DNA of 64,000 nt from Paenibacillus sp. JNUCC-31 (GTDB lineage: Bacteria; Bacillota; Bacilli; Paenibacillales; Paenibacillaceae): positions 5,580,001-5,644,000 of the forward strand of contig NZ_CP062165.1 in the NCBI RefSeq assembly GCF_014844075.1, in the 5' to 3' direction. Below, piece after piece: positions 45,154 through 54,025 of the stretch. Position 1 is the first letter of the stretch; each line of letters begins with the position of its first letter. A program made the position numbers and the translations under genes. The notes beneath the pieces were generated by a model. It made no database searches. It was not told where the DNA came from and saw only the letters and a list, made by a program, of their open reading frames with translations.

Positions 45154-45792
45154 TTAATGAACCATTTCATTACTGACAGGATTCGTTAGTTTAAGGGCCC
45201 CGATCCGTTCCAGATGCTGCACGATTTCATGTACAGCTTCATCAATGGACAACTTCTCGGTATCGATGATAAGTGAAGGGTCCTCCGGAATGTCATAGGG
45301 AGCAGATATTCCTGTGAAATGCGGAATGTCACCGCTGCGGGCTTTTTTGTAAAGACCTTTTGGATCCCGCCGCTCACACTCTTCAATGGAGCAACGAACA
45401 TAGATTTCAATGAAATCATCCGCTTCAAAGAGTTGTTTAACCATCTCCCGATCCTGTGCATGAGGTGAGATAAAGGCAGAAAGAACAAATAACCCGGCAT
45501 CCACCATCAACTTGGATACTTCACCGATCCGGCGCAGATTTTCTTGCCGATCCTCTGCTGTGAAGCCAAGATCCCGATTCAGTCCATGTCGTACGTTATC
45601 CCCATCAAGGACATAACCATGAACTCCTTTTTCGTACAGGTACTGCTCCAGAGCAAATGCCAGAGAGGATTTTCCTGCACCAGATAACCCGGTGAACCAT
45701 AACGCACGACTTCGATGTCCGTTATGGTTCTCCCGATCCTGTCTGTTTAAGCTGGATTGCTGCCAGGTAATGTTACGTTCTTCCTTCGACAT
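45154..45792 (-). CDS. cysC: Adenylylsulfate (APS) kinase
   Basis: 212 residues from the ATG at 45790-45792 (an ATG eight codons earlier is possible). P-loop [11 protein letters not shown], substrate motif [27 protein letters not shown], and [19 protein letters not shown] (in parts). Converts APS and ATP to PAPS, the sulfate donor of sulfotransferases. No sulfate adenylyltransferase or PAPS reductase gene is beside it, as would be expected for a cysteine biosynthesis operon. It lies convergent to the lasso operon, whose first gene is a sulfotransferase, so supplying PAPS for peptide sulfation is a reasonable inference. Confidence 0.9.
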   Translation of the reverse strand: MSKEERNITWQQSSLNRQDRENHNGHRSRALWFTGLSGAGKSSLAFALEQYLYEKGVHGYVLDGDNVRHGLNRDLGFTAEDRQENLRRIGEVSKLMVDAGLFVLSAFISPHAQDREMVKQLFEADDFIEIYVRCSIEECERRDPKGLYKKARSGDIPHFTGISAPYDIPEDPSLIIDTEKLSIDEAVHEIVQHLERIGALKLTNPVSNEMVH

Positions 45793-45940
45793 GGATACCC
45801 GCCTCTTCCTACTCATATTATGTATAATATTTTAACATATTTACAATATTATAGCACCTTGTGATTTTGAAGAATTTTAGCGTGAGTCATCGACATTTCG
45901 GGTATAGATGTAGTACATACATAGCAGGAGGAAGACCAAC

Positions 45941-46339
45941 ATGAACGATAACATACACAACATACAGGTTTATTTCCAGTGCGCGGATTGCGATGAGGAC
46001 ATCCGGGCGAGCTTTGCTGAAGAGCAAGTGAGTGCGGTTCGTTGCTCCGGATGTGGCAGGGCATATACATTGATGAAGCCTACCATTGGTGATGAGATCT
46101 TGCTGGATTGGGAGCAGGAAGCCTTGTACCATAAACTGCGGGCAGATCGATCTGAACACGATAACCATAACATGTCTGCCCTGATTATTAAGGTTATTGA
46201 ACTGCTTACCTGGCGTGATAGCGGAGACGGGCAGACCCGAGCCATTGAAATGGTTAGAGAGTGGCTCGCTTCCAGCGGGAAACCACAGACATTACTTGAA
46301 TTGTTTCATCATCCTGAACGAGACCATAAGCGGTTTTAA
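45941..46339 (+). CDS. Hypothetical protein with zinc-ribbon-like Cys pairs
   Basis: 132 residues, ATG after AGCAGGAGG. Two CxxC pairs (CADCDED and CSGCGRAY, about 14-44) suggest a small zinc ribbon. The remainder is acidic and helical with DRSEHDNHNMSALIIKVIELL. No enzyme motif, no membrane segment; I do not recognise the family. It is divergent from cysC and monocistronic. Confidence 0.6.
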   Translation: MNDNIHNIQVYFQCADCDEDIRASFAEEQVSAVRCSGCGRAYTLMKPTIGDEILLDWEQEALYHKLRADRSEHDNHNMSALIIKVIELLTWRDSGDGQTRAIEMVREWLASSGKPQTLLELFHHPERDHKRF

Positions 46340-46493
46340 ATGAATAAATAGGGAGTGGGCGCCCACGGTTCTTGATGTGGATTGATTTGTGTTTCAAAAT
46401 TACATACATTAGCTGTTCCTGTGGCATATTATCTGAAGGTGTTCGTGATGGAAACGACAAACCGAAATTTTCAGGAACAGGAGCGGATAAGCC

Positions 46494-47273
46494 ATGAAGC
46501 GAATGGTTCTTTACATGTTGCTGGCGATATTGACTTTCGGTATATTACCAGCACAGACTGAAGCATCGCCAATAAACGGAGCGTATCACTTTGGCTTCAA
46601 AAAAAGTCAAAACGGCCAGTTGCCTTCCATTGACCAGGAAGGGTTTAAACAGATTTTACAAAATAATGATGCCATCTTCCTGGGGGATACAAAACAGAAA
46701 GAATTGTACCTTACGTTTGATAACGGTTATGAGAACGGGTTTACCCCGGCCATTCTGGATGTTCTGCGTGACAAGAAAGTACCAGCTGCTTTTTTTGTTA
46801 CCGGACATTATCTGAAGGATCAGCCCGAACTGGTAAAACGAATGGCAGCAGAAGGGCATATTGTCGGTAACCATTCCTGGAGTCATCCCGATATGACCCG
46901 GGTATCCAATGAGAAATTGAGAACGGAGCTTGATCAGGTTCGGTCAGAGGTCAATCGGTTGACGGGTCAGCAAGCGACTTTTTTGCGGCCACCACGCGGA
47001 ATTTTCAATAACCGTACGCTCGCGGAGAGCCACGCCCAGGGTTATGTCAATGTATTCTGGTCCGTTGCCTATAAAGACTGGGATACCAAAGTGCAAAAAG
47101 GGGCAGACTACGCGCGTCAGCAAGTTTTGAAACAGCTGCATCCGGGTGCAGTCATCCTGCTTCATTCTGTGTCGAAAGACAATACGGAGGCTCTGGGCTC
47201 CATTATTGATGAGGCTCGCAAACAAGGATATGCGTTCAAAAACTTGAATGATCTAAAAACAAAAAGTTACTAA
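46494..47273 (+). CDS. pdaA: Polysaccharide deacetylase, PdaA type (muramic delta-lactam synthesis in spore cortex)
   Basis: 259 residues. Signal peptide about 1-24 (QTEASP cleavage region). The NodB domain has LTFDNGYENG, with the Asn form of TFDDG that marks PdaA, then VGNHSWSHPDM and FLRPPRG, the metal and catalytic motifs. PdaA removes the N-acetyl group of muramic acid during cortex synthesis, needed for germination. Start ATG after CAGGAG; a terminator follows, so it is a single-gene unit. Confidence 0.88.
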   Translation: MKRMVLYMLLAILTFGILPAQTEASPINGAYHFGFKKSQNGQLPSIDQEGFKQILQNNDAIFLGDTKQKELYLTFDNGYENGFTPAILDVLRDKKVPAAFFVTGHYLKDQPELVKRMAAEGHIVGNHSWSHPDMTRVSNEKLRTELDQVRSEVNRLTGQQATFLRPPRGIFNNRTLAESHAQGYVNVFWSVAYKDWDTKVQKGADYARQQVLKQLHPGAVILLHSVSKDNTEALGSIIDEARKQGYAFKNLNDLKTKSY

Positions 47274-47290
47274 TGTTCTGTTAAAAATAT

Positions 47291-47333
47291 AAAAAAGGGT
47301 ATCCTGGGCTTTTGTAGCCCGGGATGCCCTTTT
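47291..47333. terminator. Terminator after pdaA
   Basis: AAAAGGGTATCC with GGGCT pairs to AGCCC with GGGATGCCCTTTT in a long stem; usable in both directions between convergent genes. Confidence 0.78.
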
Positions 47334-47408
47334 GCAGGTTTCTTGCATGTACAGAAAGTGTCATTCAGAAACTTAGGGGAAACTTGCTGTGTTCTTGAGA
47401 AACGTATT

Positions 47409-48257
47409 TTATAGTAGAGTGTTATAAATGATACCGATGGTTTTGGGACCACAGTGACTGCATATTACGCAACCGGCTGTAGTTAACTCCACCCGTGCTC
47501 CTGTATGCTCCTGCAGTGACTTCTGTAAACCAAGCGCATCTTCCTCTGCCATGGTATGGACGACAATAACGAGATCGGGATCGATTTGCTCCTTGTGGCT
47601 AAGTGTGTTTAGGAGCATTTGTTCGAGTGCTTTTTCACGTTTGCCACGGACTTTGTACGCAGGTGACATTTTGCCATCAGCTACCCGAATGACCGGCCTT
47701 ATTTTCAGCAGGCTGCCAATGAGGTTTTGCATACCAGAGCAGCGTCCGCCCTTGTGCAGATACTCCAGTGTGTCGATGACAAATTCAGTTCGGACATTTG
47801 GTTTAATCGCTTCAACGAGATGGGTGATCTCCCTGAGACTCTGTCCTTTTTCTGCTGCATGTACAGCTTTCATTACCATCAAAGCAATTCCGGAAGACAG
47901 ATTCAGAGAATCCACGACAGAAATGCGGCCTTCCGGAAATTCAGAACTGGCCAATCTTGCATTTTGGTAAGTTGACGAAAGTTCAGAAGACAAGCTGATA
48001 TATAAAATATCAAGTCCTTGTTCTATGTAAGGTTGAAATGCTGTCATGAAATCAGCAGGTGAAGGTGCTGCCGTTTTGGGAAGACGCCCATCCCTGCTTA
48101 CACGTTCATAGAGCTGCTCTGGCTTGATTTCAGCACCGTCCTTCAGTGATTCCTCACCAAACACGACATATAAAGGGATGATACCAATATCGTGCTGCTG
48201 GATCCATGCTGGGGCCAGATCACTTGTGCTGTCCGTGAAAATTTTGATTCGTGACAT
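47409..48257 (-). CDS. DegV family fatty-acid-binding protein
   Basis: 282 residues. DegV hallmarks: N-terminal IKIFTDSTSDLAP, IIPLYVVFGEESLKDG, TAAPSPADF, SSELSSTYQNA, and the C-terminal GCVICSHCGPKTIGIIY. Family members bind long-chain fatty acids; some are FakB subunits of the fatty acid kinase that feeds host or scavenged fatty acids into phospholipids. No FakA gene is nearby, so the partner is elsewhere. Start ATG after AAAGGAGAA. Confidence 0.88.
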   Translation of the reverse strand: MSRIKIFTDSTSDLAPAWIQQHDIGIIPLYVVFGEESLKDGAEIKPEQLYERVSRDGRLPKTAAPSPADFMTAFQPYIEQGLDILYISLSSELSSTYQNARLASSEFPEGRISVVDSLNLSSGIALMVMKAVHAAEKGQSLREITHLVEAIKPNVRTEFVIDTLEYLHKGGRCSGMQNLIGSLLKIRPVIRVADGKMSPAYKVRGKREKALEQMLLNTLSHKEQIDPDLVIVVHTMAEEDALGLQKSLQEHTGARVELTTAGCVICSHCGPKTIGIIYNTLL

Positions 48258-48294
48258 GTCATTCTCCTTTGGATACGAAAATTTGTATAAGCTT

Positions 48295-48765
48295 TTATAT
48301 CATGTAGATGCCTGCAATAACAAGTCCTGCAAAGGCCAGAATCATGATCCCACTAAGCATCGTTCCGATAATGGCAAAGACCTTCTTCCGGTTTTTCAAA
48401 ACAAGACCGATCACGCCTAGTATGAGTCCGGCCAGGTTAAGCACGAGACATACAAGAATGGAGAGTGAAGCCAGAACGACTGCTGGATGCAGCGCAATTT
48501 CTTCCACCTGAATCGGTGTGGTTACAACGCCAATGGCGTTGTTTATAGCCAATGTGGCAATAAAGATAGTTAATATGTAGCCAATGATCGAAACCAATCC
48601 AATCACAAAGCTTGCAATGCCAGGGCCGGAATGCTTCAGTTGATCCAAGGAACGATCTTCCGGAGTGGGTGGATAAGGCGTAAAGGAATGGTTGGGATCA
48701 GAATGATCCGGGCCCGAGCCCGAGGGATAAGAATTATTGTTATTCTGGTTATGATGATTATCCAT
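48295..48765 (-). CDS. Small membrane protein with Asn/Pro-rich N-terminus (DUF4190/DUF4064-like)
   Basis: 156 residues. The first ~45 residues are Asn-, Ser- and Pro-rich and disordered. Hydrophobic segments follow at about 50-72, 96-120 and 128-155, with GLVLKNRKK between the last two. The layout is that of small DUF4190/DUF4064 proteins of unknown function. Strong GGGGGG ribosome site. It lies 37 bp upstream of the degV start on the same strand, so it may be co-transcribed. Confidence 0.55.
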   Translation of the reverse strand: MDNHHNQNNNNSYPSGSGPDHSDPNHSFTPYPPTPEDRSLDQLKHSGPGIASFVIGLVSIIGYILTIFIATLAINNAIGVVTTPIQVEEIALHPAVVLASLSILVCLVLNLAGLILGVIGLVLKNRKKVFAIIGTMLSGIMILAFAGLVIAGIYMI

Positions 48766-49041
48766 AAATGTTTTTCCCCCCCTTAATCGTCGTTATGAAT
48801 GTAATTAACCCAATCGGGATGTTGTGATTCTCATCAGAGAATGAAGACACACCTTTTTACTTTTCCATAATTATCGATAAAAATCAAGGTTTTACGCCAG
48901 TTTTCACCGAATTCGTAGAAAAAATGAACTGAGTATATATAAGCTGACATATGCTTGCTCTCACACACGGAAGCTCGCTGGTAAACACGGCAAGGATTCG
49001 CTAAAATAATAGTGAGAGATTGAATTGAGGGAGAGAAGCAC

Positions 49042-49428
49042 ATGCAACGGAAATGGATGATGTTTGGTGCGGTACTGACAATGCTGTCTGTCGCTATAGG
49101 TGCATTTGGTGCACATATGCTCAAGGATAAAATTGGAGCAGATGCCATAGCAGTGTATGAAACTGGAGTACAGTATCACATGATACATGCAATCGCACTG
49201 CTCATTATTGGTCTGACCGCCGGTCAGCTGGGACCGTCCGCCAAGCTTAAATGGGCAGCGCGCCTACTGTTCGTCGGAATTATCATCTTCTCGGGCAGTC
49301 TGTATGTACTGAGTATTTCAGGTATTAAAACGTTGGGAGCAATCACACCAATCGGCGGGGTAGCCTTTATTGTCGGATGGTTGTTATTGGCAATGGACGT
49401 ATGGCAACGGGGCAAAGATCGCTCCTGA
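49042..49428 (+). CDS. DUF423 membrane protein (YwdK-like)
   Basis: 128 residues with four membrane segments. Diagnostic motif IGAFGAHMLKDKIGADAIAVYETGVQYHMIHAIAL-type stretch (read in parts: GAFGAHML, YHMIHA) and LGAITPIGGVAFIVGW. A small conserved inner-membrane protein family of unknown function. Start ATG after GGGAGAG. Followed by a terminator shared with the convergent gene. Confidence 0.85.
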   Translation: MQRKWMMFGAVLTMLSVAIGAFGAHMLKDKIGADAIAVYETGVQYHMIHAIALLIIGLTAGQLGPSAKLKWAARLLFVGIIIFSGSLYVLSISGIKTLGAITPIGGVAFIVGWLLLAMDVWQRGKDRS

Positions 49429-49500
49429 TCATCTCCAATGCCTATGTACCTGTAGAATTTGTAAATGTGCCAGTTAGTTGTTACAAGAATGAGCATCAGA

Positions 49501-49550
49501 AAAAGCAACTTGCGTGGGAAATGTGTGAAATTCCCTCGTAAGTTGCTTTT
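49501..49550. terminator. Bidirectional terminator after DUF423 gene
   Basis: AAAAGCAACTTGCG pairs imperfectly with CGTAAGTTGCTTTT; an inner GGGAA/TTCCC extends the stem. T/A runs occur at both ends. Confidence 0.75.
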
Positions 49551-49565
49551 AGATTAAATGCTCAT

Positions 49566-50144
49566 TTAGAGAAACTCATCAATTTCATTGGTTCGGAACG
49601 AATATACTTGTTTTTCGTCCACATGGTAGACGCTCACAATACTGTTTTCCCGATCAAAATTCAAAATGCGACAGGGAATGCTCTGATGTTTGCCGTTCTT
49701 GTTGTTCACAACAATCCGCGTAAGCCGGTTCTCTTTGATAAGGGTATCAATCCACACGTCGAATGAATTTCCGCTGGTAGTGTTGAGTGCTTCAAGTGAA
49801 GTTGTTTTCTGGGAAGCAGGTGTTTCTGTCTGGTTCTGCGGTGCGACTGGATCAGTTGAAGCCGTCGCTTGTGTTGGAGAAGACGTCTTCTGTTCTTCAG
49901 TGGCTTGTGATTTTTTTCGTCCTTTATGAAGTGAGGCAAAGGCGTCCTTCTTGGACTGGAGTGTCACTTCGATAATTTTGCCAAGCTCTATGCCCGATTG
50001 AATCCGAAAGTCTGCAATTTGTTCCTCTTTGTTAATGAACTCCAACAGGGACTGCAGTGCCAATGCATTCGAGCGGCTCTTAATAAGAATATCGACATTA
50101 AATAAAAAGCCGATTTCTTCTTTGTTGGATATGGTTTCTTTCAT
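49566..50144 (-). CDS. Hypothetical protein with disordered linker and Sm-like C-terminal segment
   Basis: 192 residues. An N-terminal helical part (FLFNVDILIKSRSNALALQS) is followed by a Ser/Thr/Gln/Pro-rich linker (~75-115) and a C-terminal beta-rich piece (KHQSIPCRIL, then SIVSVYHVDEKQVYSF). The C-terminal pattern recalls the Sm/Hfq fold, but no family can be named. It is the only gene between the DUF423 and yunC genes, facing left, and ends at the shared terminator. Confidence 0.5.
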   Translation of the reverse strand: MKETISNKEEIGFLFNVDILIKSRSNALALQSLLEFINKEEQIADFRIQSGIELGKIIEVTLQSKKDAFASLHKGRKKSQATEEQKTSSPTQATASTDPVAPQNQTETPASQKTTSLEALNTTSGNSFDVWIDTLIKENRLTRIVVNNKNGKHQSIPCRILNFDRENSIVSVYHVDEKQVYSFRTNEIDEFL

Positions 50145-50374
50145 TCATCCCAGCCCCGTTAAAAGATATGTCAGCTTATAAAACGCTTCAATACACTATA
50201 TCATTAAAATGCCAATAATCATAGTGCTGGAGACATAGAAAATGGATTGCCGAATCGGTGACTTGAAGCAAAATATAAGCATTTCCTTCCATTTTCCGCA
50301 GGTGTCCACACGACAATCTGGAATGAGGCATACAATTATCGTGACCTGTGAAAGAGGAGGTGTATCGGGGAATT

Positions 50375-50677
50375 ATGGTGACGATGGAGCCGATTGTGGT
50401 TGGAGAGCATGTCTTGGTCGGGGTAGAAGTGAAGCTGCCCAAAACGACATTACTGACGATTAATACATCCAAAGGATATATCATGTGCGGAGCACTGGAT
50501 GTGGGATTACTTAATGAGAAGCTTGGGGATCGCAAAATTATTGCAGCTCGGGCGGTTGGCGTGCGCACATTGGAACAGCTGCTGCATGCACCTATGGAGT
50601 CGGTAACAACAGAAGCCGAAGCGATGGGTATTACAGTTGGCATGACGGGTGTAGAAGCATTACTCAAGATGATCTAA
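50375..50677 (+). CDS. yunC: YunC family protein (DUF1805)
   Basis: 100 residues from ATG 50375, matching the known YunC length; a GTG at 50348 is also in frame but overlaps GAGGAGG. Conserved VKLPKTTLL, KGYIMCGALDVGLLNEKL and RAVGVRTLEQLL, ending in GVEALLKMI. A small conserved protein of unknown function. Monocistronic, with a terminator. Confidence 0.85.
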   Translation: MVTMEPIVVGEHVLVGVEVKLPKTTLLTINTSKGYIMCGALDVGLLNEKLGDRKIIAARAVGVRTLEQLLHAPMESVTTEAEAMGITVGMTGVEALLKMI

Positions 50678-50698
50678 TCCTTGAATAATTGATGATGA

Positions 50699-50735
50699 AA
50701 AGGGCTCTCCCATTGGGAAGCCCTATTTAACTTTC
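50699..50735. terminator. Terminator between yunC and mtnA
   Basis: AGGGCT with TCCC pairs with GGGA and AGCCCT. TTTT follows on the minus strand, so it serves yunC weakly and the mtn operon better. Confidence 0.6.
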
Positions 50736-50800
50736 ATTACATAAAATGAAATCTAACCATACAAACGTACTTCACCCTTGAGTACTTTTGCTTTCGCAAA

Positions 50801-51874
50801 TTAAGCTTCATCCTTGGCGAACAAGGCAGCCAGATTCTCTTGGAAAGGAGCTCGAACGACCCCTTTTTCCGTAATAATGGCCGTTACATATTCATTAGGA
50901 GTGACGTCAAATGCCGGGTTGAATACTTTCACACCTTGCGGAGCAGTACGTTTGCCAAATCCTTCGGTTACTTCTTCCGCAGCACGTTCCTCAATCGGAA
51001 TGAGATCTCCGGATGGCGTAGACAAATCAATGGTTGACAGTGGGCTGGCTACATAGAACGGGATGTTGTGCGCTTTGGCAAGGACCGCTACGCTGTATGT
51101 TCCGATTTTGTTAGCTACATCCCCATTGGCTGCGACGCGGTCTGTACCGACGATAACGGCCTGAATCCAGCCTTTGGACATGACCATGCCTGCCATGTTG
51201 TCACAGATCAGAGTGACGTCAATGCCGGCTTGCTGGAGTTCGAAGGCCGTAAGGCGTGCGCCCTGAAGAACAGGACGCGTTTCGTCTGCAAAAACTTTAA
51301 GGTTGATGCCGCGCTCATGAGCGAGGTACATCGGTGCAGTCGCCGTTCCGTATTTCGCCGTTGCAAGTCCGCCTGCATTACAGTGCGTAAGCACACCCAT
51401 TCCGTCTGTGAAAAAAGGAAGAGCGTTTTCACCAATCAAGCGGCAAACCTCTTCGTCTTCTTTTTGAATCAAGAGAGCTTCCGCTTCAAGAGCGGCAGTG
51501 CTTTCTTCGATGCTAGTACTGGATTCAGCGAGGTCACTTGCTTTTTGCATCATGCGATCCAGCGCCCAGAATAGGTTCACTGCTGTGGGACGGGAAGTGG
51601 CAAGATGAGCACAGGTGGATTTTACATGATCCAACCAGCCTGGTATGGAAAGTCCGTCATATGACTTGGCACCTAGTACGACGCCGAAAGCAGCAGCAAT
51701 TCCGATGGCGGGAGCGCCACGTACTTTCATGGAGTGGATGGATTCCCAAACTTCCTCGGGCGTATACAGTTTCAGCATCAGAATCGTTTCAGGCAGCAGA
51801 CGCTGGTCAAGCATTTCGAGCTTGTCCTTTTTCCATATAAGGGAGGACAGAGGCTGATGTTCAGGGGTTGTCAT
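50801..51874 (-). CDS. mtnA: S-methyl-5-thioribose-1-phosphate isomerase
   Basis: 357 residues. MtnA/eIF2B-type motifs: [29 protein letters not shown] with the catalytic Cys, and [18 protein letters not shown] with the catalytic Asp. It isomerises methylthioribose-1-phosphate to methylthioribulose-1-phosphate in the methionine salvage pathway. Second gene of mtnK-mtnA, 45 bp after mtnK; ATG preceded by GGAGGAA. Confidence 0.93.
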   Translation of the reverse strand: MTTPEHQPLSSLIWKKDKLEMLDQRLLPETILMLKLYTPEEVWESIHSMKVRGAPAIGIAAAFGVVLGAKSYDGLSIPGWLDHVKSTCAHLATSRPTAVNLFWALDRMMQKASDLAESSTSIEESTAALEAEALLIQKEDEEVCRLIGENALPFFTDGMGVLTHCNAGGLATAKYGTATAPMYLAHERGINLKVFADETRPVLQGARLTAFELQQAGIDVTLICDNMAGMVMSKGWIQAVIVGTDRVAANGDVANKIGTYSVAVLAKAHNIPFYVASPLSTIDLSTPSGDLIPIEERAAEEVTEGFGKRTAPQGVKVFNPAFDVTPNEYVTAIITEKGVVRAPFQENLAALFAKDEA

Positions 51875-51919
51875 GGATGTTCCTCCGTTCCTAGAGTTAA
51901 GCTTTATGAGTTCTTTAAA

Positions 51920-53137
51920 TTAGACTTTGATGGTAGTAACCGCAGTAGCTACAGTATCGAGAAGTTCACCAATCGTATTCAGATTGCGATTACGCTTGAT
52001 AAGTGCTTTACCGATCGCCAGCGCTTTGCGCTGAGCACGTTCACGTTCTGTTGCATCTTCAATCGTATCAATATCTGCGACATGCGCGAGTCCGACAATA
52101 CGGCGAACCATTTTGGCGCCAGCAAAGCCAGCAGAATCTCTGAATAATTGTTGTACATAAAGGTCTTCGTACCCAGGCGCTTTAGCCATAGGATCAACCA
52201 GGTCGGAAGTCCACAGACCACGGAAGCGGGATTCGAATTCAGTCCATACGTCACGAACCATATCCAGCAAAATCGTTTCCCGCTCACGAAGAGCCGTCTG
52301 ATCCTGAATGCGACCTGGCAAGGAAGCGTAATGGAGAAGTAGGTTAGCAAGCACAGCGCCTACATCGAATCCCATCGGGCCATAGTAGGCAAATTCGGGA
52401 TCGATCACCTTTGTGGATTTAGGAGTAACAAAAATACTGCCGGTATGCAGATCACCATGAAGCAGAGCTTGACCGTGAGTTAGAAATTTCTCGCGCAGCA
52501 AGGCGACTTGAAGATGGAGTTCCCCATCCGTGCGAAGTGCTTCAGCTTCGTCTTCAATGGAAGCCTCATAATTATTTTTCTCCGCAATTCGATAGGGTTC
52601 ATCAAAGATCAAATCTTCGGTTATTTTACATTGATCCGGGTTAATAAATCTTCCTTGTTTTTCCTTTTTTAGTTGCTGATTCATGCCAAGGTCTGATGTG
52701 AAAAATAACGTTCTTGCCATGAACTCCCCAATATGTTGTGCAAAAAGAGGATAGGTCTCACCATCAATAAGACCTTTGCGCATAATCACATGATCGCTCA
52801 AATCTTCCATCACAGTTAACGCAAGATCGTCATCATAATGGTATACTTCAGGCACCATTCCCGGACATAGACGATACTCCTCCTGTAGGATTTCCCGTTC
52901 GATTCTGGCACGTACCAGAGACAGAGGCCAAGATTCTCCGACCACTTTCGCATAAGGAAGCGCCTGTTTGATAATGATACTTTTATCGGAGTTCTGATCC
53001 GTGATATGGAAGACCAAATTCAGATTGCCGTCGCCAATCTCACGACATGCGAGATTTGCATCTGCCGCAAATGGACCCGGTAATGTTTTGGCCAGTTCGA
53101 TTGCTTCCTGGGGGGTTAAAGGGTGATATTGGGACAA
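51920..53137 (-). CDS. mtnK: S-methyl-5-thioribose kinase
   Basis: 405 residues from TTG (53135-53137), seven bases after GGAGGTG; an upstream ATG at 53179 would place that ribosome site inside the gene. Kinase-like fold with LTVMEDLSDHVIMRKGL, the catalytic-loop LLHGDLHTGSIFV, and VIDPEFAYYGPMGFDVG for metal binding. Phosphorylates methylthioribose, the first salvage step. No S-box (SAM-I) riboswitch could be recognised in its leader, where many Bacillota have one. Confidence 0.92.
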   Translation of the reverse strand: MSQYHPLTPQEAIELAKTLPGPFAADANLACREIGDGNLNLVFHITDQNSDKSIIIKQALPYAKVVGESWPLSLVRARIEREILQEEYRLCPGMVPEVYHYDDDLALTVMEDLSDHVIMRKGLIDGETYPLFAQHIGEFMARTLFFTSDLGMNQQLKKEKQGRFINPDQCKITEDLIFDEPYRIAEKNNYEASIEDEAEALRTDGELHLQVALLREKFLTHGQALLHGDLHTGSIFVTPKSTKVIDPEFAYYGPMGFDVGAVLANLLLHYASLPGRIQDQTALRERETILLDMVRDVWTEFESRFRGLWTSDLVDPMAKAPGYEDLYVQQLFRDSAGFAGAKMVRRIVGLAHVADIDTIEDATERERAQRKALAIGKALIKRNRNLNTIGELLDTVATAVTTIKV

Positions 53138-53436
53138 AGGATGCCACCTCCATATATATGAAGAAACAGGAATACCCACTTCTTTGCTTGGTATATGTCA
53201 GTATATCGGAAATAGTTGTGGAATTGTACCCTTTTTTTGAGACAGTCTATACGGGACTTGTTTCGAACATCCGGTGTACGGGTAAAAACAAATAGGCCGG
53301 ACGGTTGACAGAAATACCGCCGACAAGGCTCTCCACCATCAGGTGGTGCCGAAATGTTAAATCTCTGTCATTTACAGCAGGATAACCTGCTTATAGTGAA
53401 TGTCAGACTAATTTATAATAAAAGGATGGGATTAAG
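53138..53436. other. Structured gap between mtnK and dps
   Basis: About 300 bp with several short inverted repeats at 53290-53400: CACC-ATCA-GGTG, AGCAGG-ATAA-CCTGCT, and GC-rich arms near GGCCGGACGGT and ACCGCCG. TATAAT at 53414-53419 lies very close to the dps start. No known riboswitch family was recognised on either strand. Confidence 0.4.
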
Positions 53437-53898
53437 ATGGCTACAAAAAACAAAACAGATCAAGCAAAATCGGTGGAACAAGTACTTAATCGTCAGGTAG
53501 CAAACCTGAACGTCCTGTATGTTAAAATCCATAACTATCACTGGTATGTAAAAGGACCTAACTTTTTCACACTGCACGTGAAATTCGAAGAATTCTACAA
53601 TGAAGTGACTGTACAAATGGATGAGATCGCTGAGCGTATTCTTACCCTCAAAGGCAGCCCTGCGGCTACAATGAAAGAGTATCTTGAATTGTCATCCATT
53701 CAGGAAGCAGCAGGTGGCGAAGACGCAAAAACAATGGTGCAGAATCTGATCGAGGACTTTGCTACATTGTCGAATGAGTATCAGGAGGGTATTGAAGTAG
53801 CAGAAGCTGCGGAAGACCAACCAACATCCGATATGCTAACAGGCTTCAAAGCTGATCTTGAGAAACATATGTGGATGCTTCGCTCTTTCCTGGGCTAA
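53437..53898 (+). CDS. Dps/ferritin-like DNA-protection protein
   Basis: 153 residues. Dps motifs: NLNVLYVKIHNYHWYVKGPNFF (ferroxidase His) and LHVKFEEFYNEVTVQMDEIAERIL (Asp/Glu ligands of the partner subunit). It stores iron and detoxifies peroxide, with a short Lys-containing N-terminal tail (ATKNKTDQAK) that could touch DNA. Dps genes of Bacillota are usually PerR-controlled; only a half PerR-like TTATAAT is seen near its start. Confidence 0.88.
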   Translation: MATKNKTDQAKSVEQVLNRQVANLNVLYVKIHNYHWYVKGPNFFTLHVKFEEFYNEVTVQMDEIAERILTLKGSPAATMKEYLELSSIQEAAGGEDAKTMVQNLIEDFATLSNEYQEGIEVAEAAEDQPTSDMLTGFKADLEKHMWMLRSFLG

Positions 53899-54025
53899 TA
53901 CCAGCTTTACCAGCCGTTTAGTTCGTCGCCTTGCAAATATAGATTTGCTATTATCCCTTTCACATTGTCAGGATATCGTCAAGCGTCTATACTGCTGACA
54001 AGACTGATTTCGGGAGGATAACTTT

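Noticed and set aside
45887..46168. Minus-strand frames opposite the zinc-ribbon-like gene
   Set aside because: They overlap a plus-strand gene that has a good ribosome site and two CxxC pairs; no motif on the minus strand.
53138..53436. SAM-I (S-box) riboswitch before mtnK
   Set aside because: Expected from other Bacillota, but the conserved S-box core sequences could not be found on the minus strand.
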